A DNA stretch of 64,000 nt. It comes from Paracoccaceae bacterium (GTDB lineage Bacteria; Pseudomonadota; Alphaproteobacteria; Rhodobacterales; Rhodobacteraceae). The DNA lies in NCBI GenBank assembly GCA_022823605.1, contig JAJEHS010000006.1, forward strand, positions 124,001 through 188,000, in the 5' to 3' direction. The notes beneath the pieces are model-generated. The model was not told the origin of the DNA, did no database searches, and saw only the letters and a list, made by a program, of their open reading frames with translations. A program made the translations under genes and the position numbers. Shown here one piece after another: positions 45,037 through 53,841 of the stretch (positions within the stretch are counted from its first letter, which is position 1; the number at the start of each line of letters is the position of its first letter).

Positions 45037-45939
45037 ATGCCTTTGTTAAATGAATTTGAAATAAACCCGGACCACCATAATACCGTGTTGATTGCCGGGC
45101 CGACTGCATCGGGTAAATCCGGCCTAGCAATGGAGATTGCAGATAAGCATGACGGAATTATCATCAATGCAGATTCGCTTCAGGTTTATGAATGTTGGCG
45201 TATTTTAACCTCACGTCCCTCGCCTGAAGATGAAAAGACAGTACCTCACTTCCTATATGGCCATGTACCTTGCCACCAGCCCTATTCCATCAGTCAATGG
45301 CTGGATGAAATTCATAAACTGCTCAAGGAACACAAGGATGTGCTGAAATTAATTGTGGGTGGAACAGGTTTGTATTTTACGACTTTGACAAAAGGATTTG
45401 CCTCAATTCCCGATATCAATGAAGAAACCAGATTGAAAAGTGAAGAATTGCTACGGGAGAATGGAATTGAAAGGTTACTGCTTGATTTAAAGAATAATGA
45501 CCCGTCAACATACAATAACCTTGACAAGCACAACCCCAGAAGGATTCAGAGAGCATGGGAGGTTTTGCAATCCACCGGCATGGGGCTTTCATCTTGGTTC
45601 GAATACAACCGAGAACCCCTTGTAAAATTAGATCAGGTGTTACCTGTCGTTCTGGATATTGATAAGTCCAGGCTTGAGAAAAATATCAAGTTGAGGCTTG
45701 ACCTGATGCTAAAATCAGGTGCCTTGGATGAGTGTCGACGAAATGTTTCAATTCTGGACATGAATAATTCAGCAGGCAAGGCAATCGGTGCAAAGGTACT
45801 GTCGGAATTTACCAAGGGTAACTTAACCCTTGAAGATGCCAAATACAAAACGCTTGTTGAAACCCGACAATATGCCAAACGACAACGAACATGGTTTCGA
45901 AACAAAATGACAGGTTGGGAATGGAAACATGTTCCGTAA
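45037..45939 (+). CDS. miaA: tRNA dimethylallyltransferase MiaA
   Basis: MiaA adds a dimethylallyl group to A37 of tRNAs reading UNN codons. The P-loop GPTASGKS is at residues 21-28, followed by IINADSLQVYECWRILTSRPS (the D-S-x-Q-xY motif) and LIVGGTGLYFTTL near 105-117. The C-terminal YAKRQRTWFRNKM is characteristic. At 300 residues it is complete. It uses an isoprenoid product of the MEP pathway, to which ispG belongs. Confidence 0.95.
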   Translation: MPLLNEFEINPDHHNTVLIAGPTASGKSGLAMEIADKHDGIIINADSLQVYECWRILTSRPSPEDEKTVPHFLYGHVPCHQPYSISQWLDEIHKLLKEHKDVLKLIVGGTGLYFTTLTKGFASIPDINEETRLKSEELLRENGIERLLLDLKNNDPSTYNNLDKHNPRRIQRAWEVLQSTGMGLSSWFEYNREPLVKLDQVLPVVLDIDKSRLEKNIKLRLDLMLKSGALDECRRNVSILDMNNSAGKAIGAKVLSEFTKGNLTLEDAKYKTLVETRQYAKRQRTWFRNKMTGWEWKHVP

Positions 45940-46056
45940 ATCCAGTTGAATCATTTGATGATAAGAGGAGTTGGATTTCACACCATTCGGTAAAAAATTG
46001 CAAAAGTCCAAAAATATTGTAATATCAATCCCTTATCCGCTGATTCATTCTAATTG

Positions 46057-46068
46057 TTTGCAAATTAC
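46057..46068 (+). promoter_or_regulatory. Left copy of TTGCAAATTAC motif before the sugar ABC operon
   Basis: TAATTGTTTGCAAATTAC ends at 46068, ~75 bases before the first gene of the operon. A near-identical site (TAATTCGCTTGCAAATTAC) ends at 51717, past the last gene. The central TTGCAA is palindromic, as in LacI-family operators. Confidence 0.35.
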
Positions 46069-46143
46069 CACTTTTGAATTGGTGGGTCAAAGGCAATGCA
46101 ATATGGGTTGTGTTGTCAATTTGTTAGTGTCTAGTAAAGGGAG

Positions 46144-47130
46144 ATGAAAATGAGAAAATTGGTTTCAATTTTCGTTGGATTTGTCTTGTCATTGGGAATT
46201 GTGGCATCTGCAAATTCGCAATCAATGGGTGTTGTGGTAAAAATCGGGGGAATACCCTGGTTCAATGCCATGGAGGAAGGAATCAAGGCCAGGGGAGCTG
46301 AACTCGGTATGGATGCCTGGATGGTAGGTCCTACTTCTGCCGACCCGGCACTTCAGGTTAGAGCCATTGAAGACTTGATTGCCCAAGGGGTCGATATCAT
46401 CGGTGTTGTACCGAATGACGAAGGTGCTCTTGAACCGGTCCTCACCAAGGCAATGGAAGCAGGTATCAAGGTTGTTGCACATGAAGGACCAGGCCTGATG
46501 AATGTTGATTGGAATTTCGAACTGGCATCTGCAACCGGATTTGGAGAAGCACATGCTAAACTGCTTTGTGAAAAGGTAAATGGTTCTGGTCAATATGCAG
46601 TTTATGTCGGCTCACTTACAGTCCCATTGCACAATGCTTGGGCAGATGCAGCTATTGCCTGGATGGGAGAAAATTGTCCCCAGCTTGAGCTGATAGGTGA
46701 ACGTTACGGGGTTGCCGAAAGTGTCGATGACAGTCGTACCACAGCCTTGGATCTTATAGCAGCAAATCCGGATCTCAAGGGTTTCCTGGCTTTTGGTAGC
46801 CAAGGCCCGATTGGTGCTGGTAGAGCTGTCCAGGAAAGAAGAATGGGAGGACAGATTCATGTTCTTGGACCATTTTCACCAGGACAGGGCAGACAGTTGG
46901 TGCATGAAGGAATTATCTCCGGCGGGTTTATGTGGAACCCCATGGAAGCCGGTCGGGTTTTCGTAACCATGGGCAAGATGCTTGCTGATGGTGCATCTAT
47001 TGAAGAAGGTACCATGATTGAAGGACTTGGTACGGTGAGCCCGGACCCAGCAACCAGAAATATCATTACCGATAACCTTCTTGAACTGAACGTCAATACC
47101 GTTGACGGTTTGGCTGATATGGGTCTCTAA
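46144..47130 (+). CDS. Sugar ABC transporter substrate-binding protein (CUT2, LsrB/RbsB-like)
   Basis: This periplasmic binding protein of peripla_BP_4 type has 328 residues. A signal peptide is clear (MRKLVSIFVGFVLSLGIVASANSQS). Mature-domain signatures include GIPWFNAMEEGIKARGAELG, ALQVRAIEDLIAQGVDIIGVVPND and LKGFLAFGSQGPIGAGRAVQE. The closest recalled relatives bind rhamnose or autoinducer-2, but the ligand cannot be read. AAAGGGAGATG gives a good ribosome site. It is first in a five-gene operon, separated by 159 bases from the ATPase gene. Confidence 0.88.
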   Translation: MKMRKLVSIFVGFVLSLGIVASANSQSMGVVVKIGGIPWFNAMEEGIKARGAELGMDAWMVGPTSADPALQVRAIEDLIAQGVDIIGVVPNDEGALEPVLTKAMEAGIKVVAHEGPGLMNVDWNFELASATGFGEAHAKLLCEKVNGSGQYAVYVGSLTVPLHNAWADAAIAWMGENCPQLELIGERYGVAESVDDSRTTALDLIAANPDLKGFLAFGSQGPIGAGRAVQERRMGGQIHVLGPFSPGQGRQLVHEGIISGGFMWNPMEAGRVFVTMGKMLADGASIEEGTMIEGLGTVSPDPATRNIITDNLLELNVNTVDGLADMGL

Positions 47131-47138
47131 ATTTTTAA

Positions 47139-47162
47139 GGGTGGGGGTTCTTGCTTCCACCC
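47139..47162 (+). other. Hairpin between the binding-protein and ATPase genes
   Basis: GGGTGG (47139-47144) pairs with CCACCC (47157-47162), just after the binding-protein stop. No U-run follows. Such stems often protect the abundant binding-protein mRNA while letting some transcription continue into the transporter genes. Confidence 0.4.
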
Positions 47163-47289
47163 GATTACCTTCCCCCAAATATGTGGTCTTATACCCATTG
47201 TGAATCTGAAAATTCAGGAGTGGTTGGTAAATTATTGTTTACGGTAACCTTCCTCCCAATTGGCAAAATGAATTCCAGGGCCTGCAACG

Positions 47290-48789
47290 ATGACGACTGA
47301 TCCGGAATGGGTATTATCACTGGAGAATGTTTCCAAGAATTTCGGTGGTGTCAAGGCATTGACCAAAGTGTCATTTCGGGTAAAACCTGGTGAAGTTCAT
47401 TGTCTGGCTGGAGAAAATGGGTGCGGTAAAAGTACCCTGATCAAGATAATTACCGGCGTTTATACTCCGTCATCTGGAGCAAAACTGAATATACTGGGGA
47501 AGGAAATAGAGCATATTACCCCTGCCCTAGCAAGGGAAATGGGAATTTCGGTCATCTGGCAAGACCTTGCGCTTTTTCCCCATATGTCCGTGGCAGAAAA
47601 TATCTCCTTTGATGAAGTGGTCGGGTTCTGGCCGAAGCTGGTTCGAACCGAATCATTCAAACCCAAGGTTGAAGCTATTCTAAAACGCTTGAATGTTGAA
47701 ATGGATCTGGATGAGCCCATCAAGGACTTGCCCATTGCCCAAAGGCAAATTGTTGCCATTGCCAGAGCCTTGATGGGAAATGCCAAGTTGATTTTCATGG
47801 ACGAACCCACTTCCTCCCTGACCCAATCCGAAACAAAAATGCTCATGAGGATTGTGCAGAAACTATCCGAAGACGGTGTAGCGGTTGTCTTCGTAAGTCA
47901 CCGATTGGCCGAAGTTCTTGCCATTTCCTCACAGGTAACCGTTTTGCGTGATGGGCATCTTGTAGGAGTTTTTCCAACAGAGGGTATGACGCAAACGAAA
48001 CTTGCCGAATTGATGACCAATCTCACCCTGGTCAATGAGGTTACTGCAACTCCCGATATTGATACCGAATCAATCTTGGAAATTGAAAACCTGTCTCGGG
48101 AAAATGAATTCCAAAATGTATCATTGAATATCAAAAAAGGGGAAATCGTAGGACTCACAGGCCTGATCGGTGCCGGTAGAACAGAGTTGGCACACGCCCT
48201 AATAGGAATGACAAAACCAACTTCGGGTACTATCAGACTTGGTGGCAAGGAGGTTAATTTCAGCTCCATTCGAGATGCCATACTTGAAGGAATTGCCTAT
48301 GTTTCAGAGGACCGTCTTTCACTTGGACTAATTCAACCTCAATCAATCACCGACAATATAGTGACTACAGTGCTCAATAGAATCCTGACATTCATGGGGT
48401 TTGTTTCCACCAAGAAGAAGGAATCCATGGTCAATTATTGGATCAAGGAATTGGCAATAAGAATTGGTGAACCCTCTGATGCGGTTTCTACCCTTTCAGG
48501 AGGAAACCAACAAAGGGTTGTCCTGGCCAAGTGGCTGGCCACCGAACCACAGTTGATGATATTGGATAATCCGACGGTTGGTGTTGATGTGGGTGCCAGG
48601 GCAGGTATCTTCAGAATTGTCAAATCCCTCGCCGAGCAAGGAATGGGAATCCTTCTGATTTCGGACGAGGTTCATGAAGTACACTTTAATTCCGACCGGG
48701 TTTTGGTTATGACCAATGGCGAAATCAACCTGGAACATAATCCCCTGGAACATTCAGTCGAGCAGCTCGAAAGCATAGTATATGCCTAG
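47290..48789 (+). CDS. Sugar ABC transporter ATP-binding protein (RbsA-like, double domain)
   Basis: This fused double ATPase of 499 residues belongs to the CUT2 family. The first domain has Walker A GENGCGKST (41-49), and KLIFMDEPTSSLTQSE is its Walker B. The second has the altered P-loop GLIGAGRTEL and a complete LSGGNQQRVVLAKWLA signature, as is usual for RbsA/MglA. It energises the two permeases encoded downstream; its stop overlaps the first permease start by 8 bases. Confidence 0.93.
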   Translation: MTTDPEWVLSLENVSKNFGGVKALTKVSFRVKPGEVHCLAGENGCGKSTLIKIITGVYTPSSGAKLNILGKEIEHITPALAREMGISVIWQDLALFPHMSVAENISFDEVVGFWPKLVRTESFKPKVEAILKRLNVEMDLDEPIKDLPIAQRQIVAIARALMGNAKLIFMDEPTSSLTQSETKMLMRIVQKLSEDGVAVVFVSHRLAEVLAISSQVTVLRDGHLVGVFPTEGMTQTKLAELMTNLTLVNEVTATPDIDTESILEIENLSRENEFQNVSLNIKKGEIVGLTGLIGAGRTELAHALIGMTKPTSGTIRLGGKEVNFSSIRDAILEGIAYVSEDRLSLGLIQPQSITDNIVTTVLNRILTFMGFVSTKKKESMVNYWIKELAIRIGEPSDAVSTLSGGNQQRVVLAKWLATEPQLMILDNPTVGVDVGARAGIFRIVKSLAEQGMGILLISDEVHEVHFNSDRVLVMTNGEINLEHNPLEHSVEQLESIVYA

Positions 48790-49795
48790 GTTGAAATTAC
48801 TTGCAAACTACACAGTAGAGATGCGTCTGCTAGTCGTTCTCGTCATTATGTGTTTTGGTTTGTCTCTTGCCTCTGACCAGTTTCTGAGCCTGGGAAACCT
48901 GACTTCGTTACTCAACAACAATGCTGTAAACCTCATTTGGGCAGTTGGCTTGCTCGTCGTTTTAATTTCTGGTGGTATTGACATTTCATTTGCCGTAGCC
49001 GCCTCGGTTGTACAATATGTTGCTGCCTACTGTTTCGGGTTCCTGGGCGGGGGCAATTGGATACTGGGTTTCTTGGTAAGTGGCTTGATCGGCATAGGTT
49101 TGGGCCTTATCAATGCCACTTTGATTCATGGATTCAGAATCATCTCGATCGTTATCACCATTGCTACTTTCAACGCATTTTTTGGACTGTTGATGTTCTT
49201 CACTTCGGGTAGGAACATTTACAATCTCCCCAGTTGGTGGACATCTCGCATATTTATTTTTGAACATCAGTCAGCCAATGGTACATGGTCCGAACTTAAC
49301 CTTGCCGTTGCAGTCATGATAGGATGTGTTGTTGCGACTTGGATATTGATAAGGTTCACTGGAACCGGACGCCAGCTCTATGCATTTGGGGACAATCCCG
49401 AGGCAGCTAGACGGGCAGGTGTCAACATTGCCCTGATGCAAGCCGTGGCATATGGGTGGATGGGGATGATGGCTGGTATTGCAGGCCTGATGCAAGTAAA
49501 CATCGTCAAGGAGGTAATCCCCAATGCCTTGTATGGTCGAGAACTCGAAGTCTTGGCAGCTGTCGTACTTGGAGGTGCTAGGTTAGGTGGTGGCAAGGGT
49601 TCAATACTTGGGTGTCTTCTTGGTGTCATGTTTGTGGCCATCACGCAAAATGGCCTTAACCTTCTGGGAGTTTCACCGTTTGCATTTCAGATGATCATTG
49701 GTGGAAGCATCCTCATAGCTGTATCAACCTCAAATATCCAAATTGGTTCCGATTTGTTCAAAAACCCCGGAAAATACATTCGTACACGCTATTGA
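48782..49795 (+). CDS. Sugar ABC transporter permease 1 (RbsC-like)
   Basis: This membrane protein of 337 residues is in the BPD_transp_2 family, with ~8-10 hydrophobic helices. Signatures are GLLVVLISGGIDISFAVAASVVQ near 55-80 and GDNPEAARRAGVNIALMQAVAYGWMGMMAGIAGLM near 200-235, the EAA-like coupling region. It is one of two non-identical permeases and probably forms a heterodimer. Confidence 0.9.
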   Translation: MPRLKLLANYTVEMRLLVVLVIMCFGLSLASDQFLSLGNLTSLLNNNAVNLIWAVGLLVVLISGGIDISFAVAASVVQYVAAYCFGFLGGGNWILGFLVSGLIGIGLGLINATLIHGFRIISIVITIATFNAFFGLLMFFTSGRNIYNLPSWWTSRIFIFEHQSANGTWSELNLAVAVMIGCVVATWILIRFTGTGRQLYAFGDNPEAARRAGVNIALMQAVAYGWMGMMAGIAGLMQVNIVKEVIPNALYGRELEVLAAVVLGGARLGGGKGSILGCLLGVMFVAITQNGLNLLGVSPFAFQMIIGGSILIAVSTSNIQIGSDLFKNPGKYIRTRY

Positions 49796-49797
49796 TC

Positions 49798-50793
49798 ATG
49801 CGACAACTCGTTCAAAATTTATCCGATCAAATAGGTAAGGAAACTTTTGCCCTGATTTGCTTCCTGGCATTCCTGTTTCTTGCATTTTCCAGTTTGACAC
49901 CAAGATTTTTGACTGCTGCCAATCTCAGTTCGATGGCTTTTCAACTTCCGGTGTTGGGAATCCTGACTCTTGCCATGCTTGCCCCGATCCTTTCGGGAGG
50001 TCTCAATTTGGCAATTATATTTACTGCAAACCTTTCCGGATTAACACTTGCCTGGACATTGTTGCAGGCTGGTGGACCTGATGCAGGAATACTTGCTTTC
50101 GTCATCGGAGTGGCGGCTGCTCTCGCCGTAGGAGCCGCAGCCGGACTTGTCATGGGACTTGCCGTTGCTTACACAGGTGCCCATCCAATTTTGGTCTCAC
50201 TTGCCATGATGATATTTCTGCGCGGACTTGGTGAGTTCCTTACCCGAGGGGGAGATATATCAGGTTTTCCAGAATTTGTTGGAACCATCGGTCATGGCAG
50301 TTTGTTCCTGATACCCATTCCCATGATTATTTTTACACTGGTTGCCCTGGCTTGGCATTTAATGCTGGTGTCAACCAAACATGGGTTTTCAGTTTACATG
50401 ATTGGATCCAACCTCAACGCCTCTGAATATTCGGGAATTCCAACCAAGAAAACGCTAACCCTGATTTATACATTTTCAGGTGTCTTGTGTGGTATTGCTG
50501 GAATTCTCATGGTTTCCCGTTTCAATTCTGTTCGGGTTGGGCATGGGGAAGCCTTGTTGCTGGTGACCGTTTTGGCTTGCTTCTTGGGTGGCATTGATCC
50601 TTTTGGGGGATTTGGAAAAGTAATGCCAGTGGTTATTGCCTTGATTATCCTGCAAGTATTGTCTTCGGGGTTAAACCTTTTGGGGGCCAATCAGCACCTG
50701 TCAACTGCTGTATGGGGTTTATTTTTGATTTTGGTCATGGTAATCAGGCACGTGATAAATCAATTGAGGAATTATTTGGCAAGAAGGGAATGA
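49798..50793 (+). CDS. Sugar ABC transporter permease 2 (RbsC-like)
   Basis: This is the second BPD_transp_2 permease, 331 residues from ATG at 49798; a TTG at 49792 in the same frame would add two residues and overlap the previous stop. Signatures include MLAPILSGGLNLAIIFTANLSGLT near 60-85 and GSNLNASEYSGIPTKKTLTLIYTFSGVLCGIAGILM near 205-240. It is clearly divergent in sequence from permease 1. Confidence 0.9.
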   Translation: MRQLVQNLSDQIGKETFALICFLAFLFLAFSSLTPRFLTAANLSSMAFQLPVLGILTLAMLAPILSGGLNLAIIFTANLSGLTLAWTLLQAGGPDAGILAFVIGVAAALAVGAAAGLVMGLAVAYTGAHPILVSLAMMIFLRGLGEFLTRGGDISGFPEFVGTIGHGSLFLIPIPMIIFTLVALAWHLMLVSTKHGFSVYMIGSNLNASEYSGIPTKKTLTLIYTFSGVLCGIAGILMVSRFNSVRVGHGEALLLVTVLACFLGGIDPFGGFGKVMPVVIALIILQVLSSGLNLLGANQHLSTAVWGLFLILVMVIRHVINQLRNYLARRE

Positions 50794-50794
50794 C

Positions 50795-51643
50795 ATGAAG
50801 GGATTTGGCGTACATGCTTGCATGTGGACGATGAAATGGGAGCGTGATGGAGCTGAACTGGGTGTTCGTTCGGCAGCAGGTTACAATGTAGATTTTGTGG
50901 AAATTCCTTTATTGGATCCATCAATTGTAGATACTGTTCATACACGCAAACTGCTGGAAAAATATGAATTGAATGCAGTATGTTCATTGGGATTGCCAGA
51001 AGGTAGATGGCCTTCGAGTAATCCTGAAGGTGCAATATCTTTTCTGAAAATTGCCTTGGAGAAGTCCAAGGAAATGGGAGCGGAGGCACTGACTGGAGTC
51101 ACATTTGGTGGAATAGGAGAACGAACCGGTTTTCCACCTACCAGGGCAGAAATTGACAATGTTGCCTACGCTGTGGATGCAATAGGCAAATATGCCAAAT
51201 CCCTAGGGTTACTATTTGGTATCGAACCGGTAAATAGATATGAAACCCATTTGCTTAACACAGGCTGGCAGGCTCGGGATTTAATTGAACGCATCGGAAA
51301 TGATAATGTGTTCATTCACCTTGACACATATCACATGAACATTGAGGAAAAAGGTGTTGTGAATGGAATCATTGATGCGTCAAAATATTTGAAATACATT
51401 CATCTCTCCGAGAGTGACAGGGGAACACCAGGATGTGGAACCTGTGATTGGGATGAAATTTTTGCCGGGCTGGCAGCAGTCGGGTTTGACGGTGGAATGG
51501 CAATGGAAAGTTTTATTGAACTACCGCCAGAAATTGCAAATGGATTATGTGTCTGGCGTCCTGTTGCCAACAGCAATACCGAGGTAATGGATGAGGGACT
51601 ACCCTTCCTTCGCAACAAGGCAAAGCAATACAGGTTGATTTAG
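50795..51643 (+). CDS. Sugar isomerase/epimerase (D-tagatose 3-epimerase-like TIM barrel)
   Basis: This xylose-isomerase-like TIM barrel of 282 residues starts one base after permease 2. The metal and catalytic residues of ketose 3-epimerases are visible: Glu in GIEPVNRYETH (~147-157), Asp and His in HLDTYHMNIEE (~175-185), His in HLSESDRGTPGCG, and Glu in MAMESF near 240. It probably epimerises the sugar or polyol-derived ketose imported by the adjacent transporter. The exact substrate is not readable. Confidence 0.85.
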   Translation: MKGFGVHACMWTMKWERDGAELGVRSAAGYNVDFVEIPLLDPSIVDTVHTRKLLEKYELNAVCSLGLPEGRWPSSNPEGAISFLKIALEKSKEMGAEALTGVTFGGIGERTGFPPTRAEIDNVAYAVDAIGKYAKSLGLLFGIEPVNRYETHLLNTGWQARDLIERIGNDNVFIHLDTYHMNIEEKGVVNGIIDASKYLKYIHLSESDRGTPGCGTCDWDEIFAGLAAVGFDGGMAMESFIELPPEIANGLCVWRPVANSNTEVMDEGLPFLRNKAKQYRLI

Positions 51644-52091
51644 GCAGCCTTTGACAAAATCATCTGCTTGGAATGATTGGAGGATTGACCATCCGAATTA
51701 ATTCGCTTGCAAATTACATTGGATTAATCCGGCTTACGTTTGGTGGATTTTGAATACAAATACCTGAAAATCATTCCACCTCTTTTTGCCGAGTTAAATT
51801 TGGAAGTATGTGACTTGCCTGAAGTGATTTTTCACATCAATCAAGTTTTTATATTCAATTTTGGTCGATCAAAAAATTACCGAATAAATTTCTTTGTGGA
51901 TAAGTATTTTACCCAAATTTCAATAATCTTACCTATCCATGGGGTTTCAGCAAAACTAATCTGTGACACTTTGTCTCACATTTGGATTTTACTAATATAC
52001 TCGAAGTTTCACCACACTGTTTAATGATTAGGTTAAGTTGGTTTTCATTAAATCTTTTTGAAAATCTTTAACCATTCAAGAAGGAATAAAC
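51644..52091. other. Intergenic region between the sugar operon and mazG
   Basis: These 448 AT-rich bases have no convincing gene; an open frame at 51740-52024 lacks a ribosome site and recognisable sequence. The region contains the right copy of the TTGCAAATTAC motif (51707-51717) and a GGATTAATCC palindrome nearby at 51721. The mazG promoter should lie near its right end. Confidence 0.5.
51707..51717 (+). promoter_or_regulatory. Right copy of TTGCAAATTAC motif after the sugar operon
   Basis: The wider site TAATTCGCTTGCAAATTAC ends at 51717 and matches the left site before 46144 except for one inserted base and one substitution. Its place after the operon suggests either a looping partner or regulation of a downstream gene. 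Confidence 0.3.
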
Positions 52092-52841
52092 ATGGATAAA
52101 GCATCAGAGGAATATCAGGCAAGTTTGGATATTTGCAATGATAGAAGTAACGGCATCACCAGACTCCTGGAAATCATGAAACGATTGAGAGACAAGGACA
52201 ATGGTTGTGCATGGGATCTTGAACAGGATTATCAATCACTGGTTTCAAATGTCATAGAAGAAGCTTACGAGGTTGTAGAGGCGATTGAATCAAATAATGT
52301 CAATTCCTTGAAGGAAGAGCTTGGGGATTTGTTGTTTGGAATCGTTTTTTTGTCCCATCTTGCCGGTGAAGACAAGCATTTTAATTTTTATTCGGTCGTA
52401 GATGGGATTGCCGACAAAATGATCAGAAGACACCCCCATGTATTTGCAGACAATGATGATATAAATACAGTCGAGGATCAGATTATCAATTGGGAAAATA
52501 TCAAGAAAATCGAACAGAGGCATCGGGGCAGCAATAATTCCGATAGTTTGAAGAATAGTAGACTGCCTGCTTTGCATTTGGCAAAGAAATGGTATCAGTC
52601 TGTAAATCCGGAAATAAATGATCGTGAGGAATTGAGGGCTAATATTGGTGAGGTTAAAAACATTATGGGCAAACTCAGCCCGGCAAAATCCAAGGATAGC
52701 AGGTATATAAATTTCCTGCTTATGGGTGAAATCCTGTATAATATGGTCAAAATCTCAAGATGCATTTCAGTTGACCCTGAAGCTGCACTCAAGAATGCCA
52801 TTAAGACTAGGATAGATCGTACTTCTGTTGCGACCAACTGA
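52092..52841 (+). CDS. mazG: Nucleoside triphosphate pyrophosphohydrolase MazG
   Basis: MazG hydrolyses NTPs and dNTPs to monophosphates, cleaning aberrant nucleotides and affecting ppGpp responses. There are two MazG-type helical domains. The first is complete, with CAWDLEQDYQSL, EEAYEVVEAI and EELGDLLFGIVFLSHLA (the ExxE...ExxD metal motif). The second, from ~115, has the RRHPHVFADNDD linker and is degenerate toward the C-terminus (ALKNAIKTRI). At 249 residues it is near the usual 260. AAGGAATAAAC precedes the ATG. Confidence 0.88.
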   Translation: MDKASEEYQASLDICNDRSNGITRLLEIMKRLRDKDNGCAWDLEQDYQSLVSNVIEEAYEVVEAIESNNVNSLKEELGDLLFGIVFLSHLAGEDKHFNFYSVVDGIADKMIRRHPHVFADNDDINTVEDQIINWENIKKIEQRHRGSNNSDSLKNSRLPALHLAKKWYQSVNPEINDREELRANIGEVKNIMGKLSPAKSKDSRYINFLLMGEILYNMVKISRCISVDPEAALKNAIKTRIDRTSVATN

Positions 52842-52865
52842 AACGAGTTGAAAAGAGGAACTTAA

Positions 52866-53810
52866 ATGAACATCAAGCGAAAGATAATTATTGATACCGA
52901 TCCCGGACAGGATGATGCCGTAGCCATTCTGATGGCCTTGGCAAGTGAAGAGCTTGAGGTTGTGGGAATTACTGCCGTGGCCGGAAATGTTCCATTAGAA
53001 CTCACCAAAAAAAACAGTAGGATTATAGTTGAACTATCTGGTAGGAAAGACATTCCCGTTTATGCCGGTTGTTCAAAGCCCTTGTGCAGAGAATTGGTAA
53101 CGGCTGAAGAAGTTCATGGCAAAACCGGCCTGGATGGAATGGAGTTGACTAAACCATCGATTCCACTTGAGGACAAGCATGCCGTAGACTTCATAATTGA
53201 AATCCTCAGGGAAAATAATCCCGGTACCATTTCGCTTTGCCCTCTCGGTCCCTTGACCAACATTGCCCAAGCCATGATTCAGGCCCCGGATATTGTTGAA
53301 AGGATTCAGGAAATCATTTTGATGGGTGGAGCCTATTTTGAAGTGGGCAATGTAACTCCCACTGCCGAATTCAACATTTACGTGGATCCTGAAGCTGCCA
53401 AAAAGGTGTTTTCGTCCGGGGTTCCCATAACCGTGCTGCCACTTGATGTTACTCACCAAGTATTAACGACCAAAACCAGAATGGATAAAGTCAGGAATAT
53501 CGGCAATCGAACCGGAAAGGAAGTTGCCAATTTGACAACTTTCTTCGAGCGGTTTGACAAGGAGAAATATGGTTTGGATGGGGCACCCCTGCATGACCCC
53601 TGTGTCATTGCCTATCTGCTGGAGCCGGAAATTTTTGAAGGCCGATTTGTCAACGTGGAAATCGAGACCGAATCCGAGTTGACCAGAGGTATGACTGTTG
53701 CCGATTGGTGGAATGTAACCGATCGAAATCCCAATGCACTTTTCATAGGCAAGGTGGACAGTGACAGGTTTTTTGAACTTCTAACGGAAAGACTTCGTCT
53801 CTTGCCCTGA
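52866..53810 (+). CDS. Inosine-uridine-preferring nucleoside hydrolase
   Basis: This family cleaves the N-glycosidic bond of ribonucleosides. The calcium-binding DTDPGQDDA motif is at 10-18, and the LGPLTNIAQAM, ILMGGAYFEVGNVTPTAEFNIYVDPEAA and LHDPCVIAYLL segments complete the active site. The 314-residue length fits. Base preference (purine-specific or broad) cannot be read. It follows mazG by 24 bases, so the two nucleotide-salvage genes are probably co-transcribed. Confidence 0.92.
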   Translation: MNIKRKIIIDTDPGQDDAVAILMALASEELEVVGITAVAGNVPLELTKKNSRIIVELSGRKDIPVYAGCSKPLCRELVTAEEVHGKTGLDGMELTKPSIPLEDKHAVDFIIEILRENNPGTISLCPLGPLTNIAQAMIQAPDIVERIQEIILMGGAYFEVGNVTPTAEFNIYVDPEAAKKVFSSGVPITVLPLDVTHQVLTTKTRMDKVRNIGNRTGKEVANLTTFFERFDKEKYGLDGAPLHDPCVIAYLLEPEIFEGRFVNVEIETESELTRGMTVADWWNVTDRNPNALFIGKVDSDRFFELLTERLRLLP

Positions 53811-53841
53811 TTTAGGATACTGGTAAGGATAATTTTACAAG

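Noticed and set aside
51740-52024. 94-codon open frame after the sugar epimerase
   Set aside because: No ribosome site, no recognisable motif, composition as expected for AT-rich intergenic DNA.
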